Shown in pieces: positions 26,238 to 33,888 of a stretch of 42,987 nt of DNA (its first letter is position 1; each line of letters begins with the position of its first letter). The notes beneath the pieces were generated by a model, which saw nothing but the letters and a program-made list of their open reading frames with translations, had not been told where the DNA came from and made no database searches. The DNA is taken from positions 1-42,987 of the forward strand of contig JBAQWV010000175.1 in the NCBI GenBank assembly GCA_049299095.1, written 5' to 3'. The position numbers and the translations under genes are program-made. Origin of the DNA: JAAEKA01 sp049299095 (GTDB lineage Bacteria; Chloroflexota; Anaerolineae; JAAEKA01).

Positions 26238-26693
26238 TCAAGCACTTTGCGCGTTTAGCTCGCCCTTTTCCATACGATCAAACCAGGTAATGAAGAGGCG
26301 GAAAATATCCGATTCCGTGATGATCCCCACCAGCCGGTCATCAGTATCTACCACTGGCAACGCACCGATCTTGTGGGCGTACATCAGGTTGGCCGCATCG
26401 CGAATGGTGGCGGTGGGCAGGATCACCACTGGCTTGCGGGTCATGATATCGGCCATCGTCAGCTTGCCCAGCAGATATTGCAGCTCCCACACACTTAACG
26501 ATGTTGCTTCGGAAGGGGATGCCTCGCGAATGTCGCTGCGGGTGACGATGCCAACCACGCGGCCACGCTCCAGCACCGGCAAACGGCGAATCTTGTGGCT
26601 GCGCATCAGCTTATGCGCGTCAGGTAGGGTCGTATGAACGTCTACGGTGATTACCTTGCTGGTCATCCAGTCCTTCACGAGTACGTCATTCAT
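26238..26693 (-). CDS. CBS-domain-pair protein
   Basis: 151 residues made of two CBS domains: KDWMTSKVITVDVHTTLPDAHKLMRSHKIRRLPVLERGRVVGIVTRSDIRE and MADIMTRKPVVILPTATIRDAANLMYAHKIGALPVVDTDDRLVGIITESDIFRLF. These stand-alone pairs bind adenosine derivatives and regulate unknown partners. ATG 26693 has AAGGAG eight bases upstream; a longer frame to 26804 has no such site. It is divergent from the phosphodiesterase gene. Confidence 0.9.
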   Translation of the reverse strand: MNDVLVKDWMTSKVITVDVHTTLPDAHKLMRSHKIRRLPVLERGRVVGIVTRSDIREASPSEATSLSVWELQYLLGKLTMADIMTRKPVVILPTATIRDAANLMYAHKIGALPVVDTDDRLVGIITESDIFRLFITWFDRMEKGELNAQSA

Positions 26694-26852
26694 GAGGTCG
26701 CTCCTTGCGATAGCGGGGATGGGGTTTGAGGCCCGTAGGGCTGGTGGATGGAGAGAAGGCAAAACGATCGAATTGAGCTTACCATAAGGAATGAATACTG
26801 TCAATCAAAAATCGCCGTTTTGCGTGAATTTTTTGCAAACGCGCCTAACGAC

Positions 26853-26882
26853 TTGCCTGCATGGCCCCTGCCCGCATATAAT
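26853..26882 (+). promoter_or_regulatory. Promoter of the phosphodiesterase gene
   Basis: TTGCCT, an 18-bp spacer and TATAAT (26877-26882). The predicted start near 26889 gives a leader of only about 15 nt, just enough for the GGAGG ribosome site. This supports ATG 26904 as the true start rather than codons further upstream. Confidence 0.65.
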
Positions 26883-26903
26883 GCCGAGTTGGAGGGCATT
26901 GCC

Positions 26904-28163
26904 ATGGAAAGTCAACTCGGTTTGCCAGCTGAATTTATTCGTCCGTGCTATGAAGGCGGTTGTTTTGCCGATCTGCCCGGCTTCATCAAATCATTATTGC
27001 TACCGGAGGCGGTTGCCAGCATTCGGCCCAACGGCTTTGACGCGCTGCCGCAGCGTTATCGCAAGGTGATCTTTTTGTTCATTGATGCGTTTGGCTGGCG
27101 TTTTTTTGAGCGGCATCGCGAGCAACTGCCCTTTTTGCGTCGCTTCGATACCGCAGGAAGCGTCACCCGCATCACCTCACAATTCCCCTCCACCACGGCC
27201 GCGCATGTGACGACCCTGTACACGGGTCAGCCGGTGGGTCGGCATGGTATCTACGAATGGAACATCTACGAACCAAAACTGGATGCCATGATTACCCCGC
27301 TGCTATATTCATTTTCCGGTGAACGCGTACCGGAAACTCTGCAATCCACCGGCATCCCGCCGGAGAGCTTCTTGCCGGTGAACTGGTTCATCGAAGACCT
27401 CGTGCAGCATGGCGTCGCCTGCTATCTCAACCAGTTTCAAGGATTTGCCCATTCCACTTACTCGCGCATCATCGCACGCGGAGCTACCGTCGCGCCCCAC
27501 AAAACACTGCCCGAAGCGTTGGCTAATATGACGCTAACCTTGCAGCGGCAGCGCGGGCAGGCTGCATATTTCCTTTATTTTGGCAGCATTGATTCCATCG
27601 GCCACGACTACGGGCCGAATTCGATCCAGCTTGATGCAGAGATCGCCGCCTGTTTTGACGCGCTGGAGCGTTGGTTCCAACGCGACGCAGCCACATTCCC
27701 CGCCGACACGCTGCTGATGCTGGCTGCGGATCACGGTCAGGTGGCCGTGGATCCCGCCACAACGCTGTATTTGAATCTGCAAGACGAATTTCGCAAAGTG
27801 CTGCCGATGCTGAAAACCACCCGGCAAGGCCAAACCCTGACACCAGGTGGCTCGCCGCGCGATATGTTTCTTTATGTCAAGGAACCGGCACTGGAAGATG
27901 CCGAACTGCTGGTTGCCAACATGGTCGGCGACCGCGGCGAAGTACGCCGGGTGTCTGAACTGATCGAAGCAGGCTATTTTGGCCCGTTGCCGGTATCGGA
28001 CACTTTTTTGGGACGCGTCGGCAATCTGGTGATTTTGCCGCGGGAAGGAGAAGCCGTTTGGTGGTATGAAAAAGACCGCTTTGAGCAACGTTTCCGTGGG
28101 CATCACGGCGGCCTGACTGCCCACGAGATGGAAACACCGCTGCTGCTGTACCCCTTCGCCTGA
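26904..28163 (+). CDS. Alkaline-phosphatase-superfamily phosphodiesterase / nucleotide pyrophosphatase-like
   Basis: 419 residues from ATG 26904 (GGAGG upstream and a short predicted leader). Two-metal site residues of the superfamily are visible: Asp in VIFLFIDAFGWRF, the Thr nucleophile in SQFPSTTAAHVTTL, Asp and His in FGSIDSIGHDYGP, Asp-His in LAADHGQV, and the late His in RGHHGGLTAHE. This matches the type I phosphodiesterase/nucleotide pyrophosphatase family. No signal peptide is seen, so a cytoplasmic role is likely. The substrate cannot be told from sequence. The EutN gene follows after 19 bp. Confidence 0.88.
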   Translation: MESQLGLPAEFIRPCYEGGCFADLPGFIKSLLLPEAVASIRPNGFDALPQRYRKVIFLFIDAFGWRFFERHREQLPFLRRFDTAGSVTRITSQFPSTTAAHVTTLYTGQPVGRHGIYEWNIYEPKLDAMITPLLYSFSGERVPETLQSTGIPPESFLPVNWFIEDLVQHGVACYLNQFQGFAHSTYSRIIARGATVAPHKTLPEALANMTLTLQRQRGQAAYFLYFGSIDSIGHDYGPNSIQLDAEIAACFDALERWFQRDAATFPADTLLMLAADHGQVAVDPATTLYLNLQDEFRKVLPMLKTTRQGQTLTPGGSPRDMFLYVKEPALEDAELLVANMVGDRGEVRRVSELIEAGYFGPLPVSDTFLGRVGNLVILPREGEAVWWYEKDRFEQRFRGHHGGLTAHEMETPLLLYPFA

Positions 28164-28167
28164 GCTG

Positions 28168-28176
28168 TGATATAAT
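28168..28176 (+). promoter_or_regulatory. Extended -10 promoter for a leaderless EutN transcript
   Basis: TGATATAAT is a perfect extended -10 element (TGnTATAAT). The normal distance to +1 places the transcription start at about 28183, the A of the EutN ATG itself, so the mRNA would have no leader. No good -35 hexamer is present, which is usual with an extended -10, and no ribosome-binding site lies before the ATG. Confidence 0.55.
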
Positions 28177-28182
28177 CATCCC

Positions 28183-28461
28183 ATGCACTTGGCACGCGTC
28201 ATTGGCACAGTAGTTGCCACTCAAAAATACCCCGGTCTGGAGGGCATCAAGCTGTTGCTGCTCCAGCCACTCGATAAACATCGGCAGCCCGCGGGCGAGC
28301 CGGTGGTTGCAGCAGACGCCACCGCCCAAGCTGGCTCCGGTGAATTAGTGTTCTTCATTGCCAGCCGCGAAGCCGCGCTGGCTCTGCCCGTTACCTTCGT
28401 CCCCGTGGACCACGCCGTCATCGGCATTGTGGATGAAGTGACTGAAGGAGTACACAAGTAG
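28183..28461 (+). CDS. EutN/CcmL family microcompartment vertex protein 1
   Basis: 92 residues, the size of BMC-P pentamer proteins. The opening MHLARVIGTVVATQKYPGLEGIKLLLLQPLD and the end VDHAVIGIVDEVT match the EutN/CcmL beta-barrel pattern (RVxGxVVAT, KLLxVxPLD, VDAAVVGIVD). Such pentamers close the corners of bacterial microcompartment shells. The gene lies 19 bp after the phosphodiesterase gene and about 300 bp before a second EutN gene. Translation would be leaderless from the upstream promoter, or reinitiated on a longer mRNA. Confidence 0.88.
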   Translation: MHLARVIGTVVATQKYPGLEGIKLLLLQPLDKHRQPAGEPVVAADATAQAGSGELVFFIASREAALALPVTFVPVDHAVIGIVDEVTEGVHK

Positions 28462-28593
28462 ACACGGAAACAGGTAGACAAGGCAGGCTCTTTCATTCTC
28501 CGCCTTGTTTACTTGCATCCATCCCCTTCCTTAGTTTACTACATCGTAAACAAAGTTATTGCGCCAAGTTCAGCGAGCTGAAGGCTCCCACCG

Positions 28594-28672
28594 GTGTCAC
28601 TCCGAACGCAGTGAGGAGTCCCCGTGCGTGCGTGAGAAGATTCCTCGGCCCTGGCGGGCCTCGGAATGACAG
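28594..28672 (-). repeat. Interspersed 79-bp element, copy 2 (inverted)
   Basis: Reverse complement of the element at 22564-22642: the same length, the same CTGTCATTCC and GGAGTGACA ends and the same GGGACTCCTC core, with scattered differences in the middle. The sequence contains inner inverted repeats and could fold as a hairpin on either strand. Confidence 0.8.
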
Positions 28673-28714
28673 ATTACCAGCAACTGCTATAAACAAAAAC
28701 TTGATTTGCAAAGT

Positions 28715-28757
28715 ATTTACTTGTCTACTTGCCTACTTGTTTACCTCCCTGCTTACC
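28715..28757 (+). repeat. CTTGTCTAC-type short repeat tract before EutN 2
   Basis: Successive units TTTACTTG, TCTACTTG, CCTACTTG, TTTACC and related strings, ending just before the ATG at 28760. The same kind of tract lies before nuoEF, nuoB and copZ in the same orientation relative to the gene. Confidence 0.7.
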
Positions 28758-28759
28758 CC

Positions 28760-29038
28760 ATGTACCTCGCCCACGTTTACGGCAACGTTGTTGCCACAAT
28801 CAAACACCCTTTTTTCAACGGGCGCAAGTTGCTGCTCGTGGAACGGTTGCAGCTTGATGGCTGCGCGGATGCGAAATACGATATTGCCGTGGATTTGGTG
28901 CAGGCCGGGCCGGGCGACACCGTACTGGTGTTAGACGAAGGCAGCAGCGCGCGCGCACTGCTCGACGACCCCGACGCGCCCGTGCGCGCAGTGATCGTTG
29001 GCATTGTGGACACAATAGATCTGTCGGAGACACTATGA
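28760..29038 (+). CDS. EutN/CcmL family microcompartment vertex protein 2
   Basis: 92 residues from ATG 28760. MYLAHVYGNVVATIKHPFFNGRKLLLVERL, LVQAGPGDTVLVLDEGSSARALL and VRAVIVGIVDTID give the full EutN/CcmL signature, including the GDxVLVxxxGSSAR loop that is not conserved in EutN 1. The two proteins are clearly paralogues but quite different. The gene overlaps the aldolase gene by 4 bp (ATGA), so the two are translated together. No BMC hexamer gene is in the window. Confidence 0.9.
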   Translation: MYLAHVYGNVVATIKHPFFNGRKLLLVERLQLDGCADAKYDIAVDLVQAGPGDTVLVLDEGSSARALLDDPDAPVRAVIVGIVDTIDLSETL

Positions 29039-29805
29039 CGCAACTCGTGCGTTATCAAGCTCGCAAAGCGCCTGTGCGTCGTCCCACTGAACAGCAGGCG
29101 CGGCAGGACATCATTCAAATCTCACGCTTGCTGCATCAAGGCGGCTATTGTCTCGGCTACGACGGCAATGTCAGCATTCGGTTGGATGAAAACCGCTTTC
29201 TGGTCACCCCCAGCGGCGTCGGCAAGGCCTTTGTGCGCGCCGATCAGTTGGTCACGGTGGACTGGGAAGGTAATCTGACCGGCATGGGCCAGTACGGCCC
29301 GCAGCGCGGCCTGCGCCCCTCTTCCGAAATCTTGCTGCATCTGGAAGCCTATCGCCAGCGCCCTGACATCCAGTCAGTGATCCACGCTCACCCCCCGATT
29401 GCCATTGCATTGAGCATCGCGGGCATCAGTCTGGCGCGCTGCCTGCTGCCCGACATCATCCTCTATTTCGGCTTGATCCCCACCACCGATTACGCCACGC
29501 CCGCGTCCGCGGAGGGCGTCACCGCAATCACTGATCTGATCCAGCGTTACGACGCGCTGATCTTGCAGCGGCACGGCAGCGTCACAGTCGGTCCCACCGT
29601 TTTTGATGCGTACCTGAAGCTGGAAAAGCTGGAACAGGCCGCCGCCATTACCAGAATGGTGGTCGAACTGGGCCGCGAAAAGCCCTTCCCGCAGGAAGAA
29701 ATTGAAAAGCTGGTGCAATGGCGCGAGCAAGCAGGCGTGATGCGCGCCGGTCAGGCCGAGGACCTATGCGCTGCGTGTGGGGTGTGTGCGTTGCCTGTGC
29801 GCTGA
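29035..29805 (+). CDS. Class II aldolase (fuculose-phosphate aldolase type)
   Basis: 256 residues. Zn-dependent class II aldolase/adducin fold: GYDGNVSIRLDENRFLVTPSG, the catalytic Glu in RPSSEILLH, the metal ligands in VIHAHPP and ILQRHGSVTVG. It would split a sugar 1-phosphate such as fuculose- or rhamnulose-1-phosphate into dihydroxyacetone phosphate and a C3 aldehyde; the substrate is inferred from the family. The C-terminus carries about 40 extra residues: a charged helix (QEEIEKLVQWREQAG) and a Cys cluster (DLCAACGVC). Four-base overlap with EutN 2 ties it to the microcompartment proteins. Confidence 0.9.
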   Translation: MTQLVRYQARKAPVRRPTEQQARQDIIQISRLLHQGGYCLGYDGNVSIRLDENRFLVTPSGVGKAFVRADQLVTVDWEGNLTGMGQYGPQRGLRPSSEILLHLEAYRQRPDIQSVIHAHPPIAIALSIAGISLARCLLPDIILYFGLIPTTDYATPASAEGVTAITDLIQRYDALILQRHGSVTVGPTVFDAYLKLEKLEQAAAITRMVVELGREKPFPQEEIEKLVQWREQAGVMRAGQAEDLCAACGVCALPVR

Positions 29806-29808
29806 CCC

Positions 29809-30087
29809 TCACGTGTTGTTTTTCTTGCCCCCGCGCAGCTTGTCAACTTGTTCTTTGGGAGTAAAGCTGGCCGCTCGATTTTCCTGCGTGCGCTGAGCGG
29901 CCTGCTCACCCGGCGTCAAGCCTCCCACAGAGCCAAGCACAGCCACCTGCGACAAGATACGGTGCGTTTGTGGGCTGGCGCAGACTGGGCAGGCGGGCAA
30001 AACACCTGCTTCCGCGGCCTTGAGCGAACGCCAAAGATGGGAAAACGGGGTCTGACAAACGTCACAAACATACTCATAAATCGGCAT
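29809..30087 (-). CDS. FmdB-family zinc ribbon protein
   Basis: 92 residues. MPIYEYVCDVCQTPF, then CPVCASPQTHRILSQVAVL, is the FmdB zinc ribbon with two CxxC pairs (first at Cys8 and Cys11). The C-terminal half is polar and rich in Lys, Gln and Arg (NRAASFTPKEQVDKLRGGKKNN). FmdB proteins are widespread putative regulatory or accessory proteins; the role is unclear. It is convergent with the aldolase gene, with only 3 bp between the stops. Confidence 0.9.
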   Translation of the reverse strand: MPIYEYVCDVCQTPFSHLWRSLKAAEAGVLPACPVCASPQTHRILSQVAVLGSVGGLTPGEQAAQRTQENRAASFTPKEQVDKLRGGKKNNT

Positions 30088-30286
30088 GAATTCATCTCAC
30101 TTTGATAGCAATCGTAGGCAAACTGCCCGAAATCCACAGGGCAATGCGTTTATGATAGCATCAAGCATGTAAATCAACAACCTGCTGGCGCTGGATGGAA
30201 CTTCGCTGCGCCACCCTGCGTCCACAAGCTATCGCCTGCCTGTATAGCAAGCAGGCAGCCAATTTTTTCAGGAGAGACTGATCCCA

Positions 30287-31468
30287 ATGAAACGCTTTTT
30301 CTCGCTTGTAGCTTTATTGATGCTTGTCTTAACGGTGGCGGCTTGCGGCGGTGGCGACAAGGCCACACCCGCACCCACTGATGCCACAGCAGTTGCTGCC
30401 CCGACAACTGCTGCCGAACCAACGGCTGCCGCCGCAGCAACCAGCCAGCCAGCCGCTGACGCCCCCACAGCAGAAGCTGTCACACCGGAAGCAGTTGTTG
30501 AAGATACCACCCCCCAGGCCGACGATACAGAAATCAAGACGCTGGATATTCTCGATAGCTATCGTGCGATGGTTTCATATGCTGCCAAGGGAACCACTAT
30601 TGACGGTGAGCCGGTTGACAGTTCAAGCGACATGACCACTTCCTTCGTCAAAGAGCCTCTGGCGCGTCACATCAGCGGCACGTTTACCGATGCGAGCGAT
30701 CCGGCCAACGTCAGCGAAGAGAAGATGGAAATTTACCAGGTTGGTCAGGACGCCTACGCCTATTCTGACGAAGAAACAGGGTGGACGCACATGTCCATAG
30801 ACGAAGAAGATCCATTTGGGGTCGCATCTCTGATCTTCGATGCCAAATCCATGTTCGGTGATCTGAGCAAACTGAAGCGCGTACGACCTGATGAGAAGAT
30901 CAACGGCATTGAAAGCCGCCACTATCGCTTTGATGAAACCATGCTGACCGATCTGTTCAAAGCAGACATTGGTTCCGTCAAGTCAGCCACCGGCGATGTA
31001 TGGGTCGCGCAGGATGGTGAATACGTCACCAAATACGACATGACCATCGAAGTTGCCGACGACACCTCCGGCAATGTGGATGGCGATATTGCCAACGGCA
31101 CAGTCCGCGCTACGCTGGAATTGCAGGATGTCAACCAGAAGATCGAAATCACCGTGCCCGAAGAAGCATTGGCCGGTGGCTCGATGCCCGGGTTTGATGG
31201 CGCGGCTTTCCCGCTGCCAGAGGAAACCAAGGTTGACGTGGGCGGCGCGAACTTCATGATGGCTAACACTTCAATGTCAGTTGAAGAAGTGGTCGCGTTT
31301 TACGAAGAAACGCTAACTGGCATGGGGTGGACCAAGGATGAAGACAACTCAGCCGTTATGGAAGGCATGGCAACGCTGGCCTACACCAAGGACGAAAAGC
31401 AGTTGTCGGTGATGGTCATGACCAACCAGGAGACCAACGAAACTCAAATCATCGCGAACGCTGAGTAA
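30287..31468 (+). CDS. Lipoprotein with LolA/LppX-like fold
   Basis: 393 residues. Lipoprotein signal peptide ending TVAAC (lipid Cys20), then an Ala/Thr/Pro-rich linker of about 70 residues, then a beta-rich domain (about 100-290: MEIYQVGQDAYAYSDEETGWTHM, INGIESRHYRFDE, GDVWVAQDGEYVTKYDM) reminiscent of LppX/LprG/LolA-type half-barrel lipoproteins. A last segment (about 310-393) resembles a small alpha/beta module (MSVEEVVAFYEETLTGMGWTK). AGGAGAG lies upstream of the ATG. A 7-bp hairpin (30236-30258) sits in the leader. It is possibly a lipid or ligand carrier at the cell surface; function unknown. Confidence 0.8.
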   Translation: MKRFFSLVALLMLVLTVAACGGGDKATPAPTDATAVAAPTTAAEPTAAAAATSQPAADAPTAEAVTPEAVVEDTTPQADDTEIKTLDILDSYRAMVSYAAKGTTIDGEPVDSSSDMTTSFVKEPLARHISGTFTDASDPANVSEEKMEIYQVGQDAYAYSDEETGWTHMSIDEEDPFGVASLIFDAKSMFGDLSKLKRVRPDEKINGIESRHYRFDETMLTDLFKADIGSVKSATGDVWVAQDGEYVTKYDMTIEVADDTSGNVDGDIANGTVRATLELQDVNQKIEITVPEEALAGGSMPGFDGAAFPLPEETKVDVGGANFMMANTSMSVEEVVAFYEETLTGMGWTKDEDNSAVMEGMATLAYTKDEKQLSVMVMTNQETNETQIIANAE

Positions 31469-31477
31469 GCGTTGCGT

Positions 31478-31520
31478 GCAACAAAAAAAGGGCGACCAGC
31501 TGGTCGCCCTTTTTTGTTGC
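31478..31520. terminator. Strong bidirectional intrinsic terminator
   Basis: A perfect palindrome centred between 31499 and 31500: A-tract, GGGCGACCAG/CTGGTCGCCC, T-tract, flanked by GCAAC/GTTGC. It has the stem plus U-run structure in both directions and lies between the convergent lipoprotein and glycosyltransferase genes. Confidence 0.95.
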
Positions 31521-31577
31521 GAACCTAGAAGTTCGCCGTCGGAGTTCTGCATAACTCCTAAAACAATACACGCACGC

Positions 31578-32780
31578 TCACGCAAAAACCGGCGAAGTCT
31601 CTTTTGCAACCTGCCGATACACGGCCAGGGTATGATTTGCAATCACCGGCCAGGTGAGTTCAGTTTGCACCATTTGCTCGGCGCGCGCGGCGCGCACCAC
31701 AGCCGCAGCCGGATCGTCAAAGGTGCGTGTCACAGCCCAAGCCAGCGAGTAAACATCACCGACATAGGTCGTCAAGCCGGTATACTCATGCTGTACCACC
31801 GATCCGAGACCACCAACCGCGCTGGCCACCACCGGCGTGCCCGCGGCCATCGCCTCAAGCGCCACAATACCAAATGGCTCATAACGGCTGGGAAAGACAC
31901 ATACATCCGCCGCAACATACAACTGGTCGCGTACGTCATCGCTCAGGAAGCCTGCCAGCAAGATCTTATGGCTCAAATGCAAGGCATGGATCCGCTGTTC
32001 GAGAAAAGCATACAATGGCCCGCGTCCACCAATTATGAATTTAGCATTTGGATTGCGATGCAGAATATGCGGCGCAGCCTCCACCAGCAAATCCGCACCC
32101 TTTTCATACACCAAGCGCCCTACGTTAAAGACGATCTGCTCGTAGGGCAGGGCATACTGGGCACGGAAATCGGCTAAATCCTTGTTTTGCAGCTTGAGCA
32201 GCGGCTCCGCGTTGATACCATTCGGCACCACCACGATTTTTTCCCACGGCACATGGAAGAAATGATGGACCTCGTGTTGCATCGCATCGCTACACGCGAT
32301 CACCAGCTCGGCACGCTGGGCCAATTGGATCTCCGCAGCATCAATCCCGCGCGACAAGTCACTGTACAGCGCGCCGCCATAGCGACCCCGCTCGGTCGCA
32401 TGGATGGTAGCCAGCAAGGGTATCTGCAACTGGTCTGCCACCGCGCGCGCGGCGAAGCTCGGCAGCCAATCATGCACATGCAGCAAGTCAAAAGGCCCGT
32501 GCGCGGCAACCACTTCCTGGGCTGTGGCAACCAATGCGCCGTTGCCGCGCAGCACATCACGATAAATATGCTGATCCGCAGGTTTATCCACCGCCACCCA
32601 ATGCACATACAACTGCTCCAGGTGGTCGGTGCGCGCCTGACCGTCAAAGGTCGGCGTCAAGACATGCAATTCCAGCGTCTGGGAAGCCTGCATCAGCGCG
32701 GGCAGCAATCCCTTGATATGCTCGCCCAGCCCGCCGTCAATGTGCGGGGGATATTCCCAGGTAAAAACCAGTACTTTCAT
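31578..32780 (-). CDS. GT4-family glycosyltransferase (glycogen-synthase-like GT-B fold)
   Basis: 400 residues from ATG 32780. N-terminal MKVLVFTWEYPPHIDGGLGEHIKGL has the GGLG loop of starch/glycogen synthase-type GT4 enzymes; HVHDWLPSFAAR follows; the C-terminal half has FNVGRLVYEKGADLLVEA and the nucleotide-sugar site EPFGIVALEAMAAGTPVVAS (ExxxxxxxE). It transfers a sugar from a nucleotide-sugar donor; glycogen or surface glycan synthesis are both possible. It starts 4 bases after the stop of the substrate-binding protein gene, so the two are coupled. Confidence 0.92.
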   Translation of the reverse strand: MKVLVFTWEYPPHIDGGLGEHIKGLLPALMQASQTLELHVLTPTFDGQARTDHLEQLYVHWVAVDKPADQHIYRDVLRGNGALVATAQEVVAAHGPFDLLHVHDWLPSFAARAVADQLQIPLLATIHATERGRYGGALYSDLSRGIDAAEIQLAQRAELVIACSDAMQHEVHHFFHVPWEKIVVVPNGINAEPLLKLQNKDLADFRAQYALPYEQIVFNVGRLVYEKGADLLVEAAPHILHRNPNAKFIIGGRGPLYAFLEQRIHALHLSHKILLAGFLSDDVRDQLYVAADVCVFPSRYEPFGIVALEAMAAGTPVVASAVGGLGSVVQHEYTGLTTYVGDVYSLAWAVTRTFDDPAAAVVRAARAEQMVQTELTWPVIANHTLAVYRQVAKETSPVFA

Positions 32781-32784
32781 AACG

Positions 32785-33777
32785 TTACCAATGATGCACG
32801 CCAATGGGCGGATCCCGGCGCAACCCACACGGCTGCGCCGTCGGACAGGCTTCTACCTGCCAGAACACCGGGCCGCTTAAGCCTTGCCAGCCTTGTTGAC
32901 CCAGTTCCGCCACAGCTTGAGCAATTTGGGGACGGCTCAAGCGCGTACTTCCATCCTTTACAGCGCGTTCCAGCGCATCTAACACGAGATTGGCTGCGTC
33001 GTAGGCCAACACAGCTTGCGGTGACGGCTGTCGGCCAGCCAGTCGCTGGTAAGCCGTCACAAACGAAGCAGGCAAGGCTGCCGGATCAGGGCCGACGCTC
33101 AACCAGGACACGCCTTGCGCGGCTGCGCCCGCACGCCCGGCAAACACCAGCGATCCGATCTCCGGGCCGCCCACAAACGACACATCAGCAGGCAATTGCT
33201 GCAAGCTGGCTGCGCCGCTGGCGGCATCGCCCAGCCACACCAGCGCCGTCGGTGCTGTCAACGTAACCGGCTCGCTGGCAACAACAACCGGCAGAGCTTG
33301 GCTGGCGGCCACGGCGCTGCGCAGTTGCTCCGGCGCGGCCTCTAGCGTGAACCCGCCGGGCAATTCGGCACCGGACAGGCTGGCAAGGCTGATCCAGACC
33401 AGTTCTTGCCGGGCCAGCACCTTGCCCGCGCCCAACGCCGCGGCACGCTGGGTGGGACCAATCACCGCCAGCACAGATGCGTCCACACCCAGGCTGGCAG
33501 CCTGACGCACGGCTTCAGCAGGCTGACCATCGTCGTTCAGAGCGACCAAGGCCACCTGACGGCCAGCAACGCCACCAGCCGCGTTGCGCTCCTCAATCGC
33601 CAATTGCACAGCATACAACGTCGCATAGCCATCTAAACGGTAAAGTTCTTCAAACGGCGCAATCAGGCCGATTTTTACGACTGGCGGCGTGTTGTGACAG
33701 CCAGCCAGCAGCAGGATTAGCCCCGCCAACAGCCATTTTACAAGAATTCGACAGTTCGACTTCATGCGACAATACAT
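32785..33777 (-). CDS. ABC-type branched-chain amino acid substrate-binding lipoprotein (LivK family)
   Basis: 330 residues from ATG 33777 (a GTG just before it and ATG 33765 are alternatives). Lipoprotein signal ending LLLAGC. The mature part has the periplasmic-binding-protein type I pattern: KIGLIAPFEELYRLDGYATLYAVQLAIEERNAAGGVAGRQV, VLAVIGPTQRAAALGAGKVL, AVLAYDAANLVLDALERAV. No permease or ATPase gene is nearby; it is coupled to a glycosyltransferase instead, so a sensor or carrier role is possible. The C-terminus (QVEACPTAQPCGLRRDPPIGVHHW) holds two cysteines. Confidence 0.88.
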   Translation of the reverse strand: MYCRMKSNCRILVKWLLAGLILLLAGCHNTPPVVKIGLIAPFEELYRLDGYATLYAVQLAIEERNAAGGVAGRQVALVALNDDGQPAEAVRQAASLGVDASVLAVIGPTQRAAALGAGKVLARQELVWISLASLSGAELPGGFTLEAAPEQLRSAVAASQALPVVVASEPVTLTAPTALVWLGDAASGAASLQQLPADVSFVGGPEIGSLVFAGRAGAAAQGVSWLSVGPDPAALPASFVTAYQRLAGRQPSPQAVLAYDAANLVLDALERAVKDGSTRLSRPQIAQAVAELGQQGWQGLSGPVFWQVEACPTAQPCGLRRDPPIGVHHW

Positions 33778-33847
33778 CACTTTACCACGAGTTTGGCGTC
33801 ATCAAGATTACAAAATGATAACAAAACCCGCGCACGCCAGGTAAAAT

Positions 33848-33880
33848 AAAGCGACATGCCAGCATTGACATGTCGCTTTT
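33848..33880 (-). terminator. Intrinsic terminator of the alaS-ruvX-mltG gene set
   Basis: Perfect 11-bp stem AAAGCGACATG/CATGTCGCTTT with a 10-nt loop, followed on the minus strand by TTTATTTTAC. It lies 8 bases after the mltG stop. Genes further left therefore need their own promoter, for which no clear match was seen. Confidence 0.85.
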
Positions 33881-33888
33881 CGGGGACT

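Larger units (their letters stand above)
28462..28759. other. Repeat-rich spacer between the two EutN genes
   Basis: 298 bp without a gene. It contains, in order: a hairpin of 11 bp (GTAGACAAGGC at 28474-28484 and GCCTTGTTTAC at 28502-28512, one G-T pair), the second copy of the 79-bp element (28594-28672, inverted), and a CTTGTCTAC-type repeat tract (about 28715-28757) ending three bases before the second EutN start. No strong promoter was seen. Confidence 0.8.

Noticed and set aside
32187..33266. 359-codon plus-strand frame opposite the glycosyltransferase and binding-protein genes
   Set aside because: It spans two real genes on the other strand and has no recognisable domain or ribosome site.
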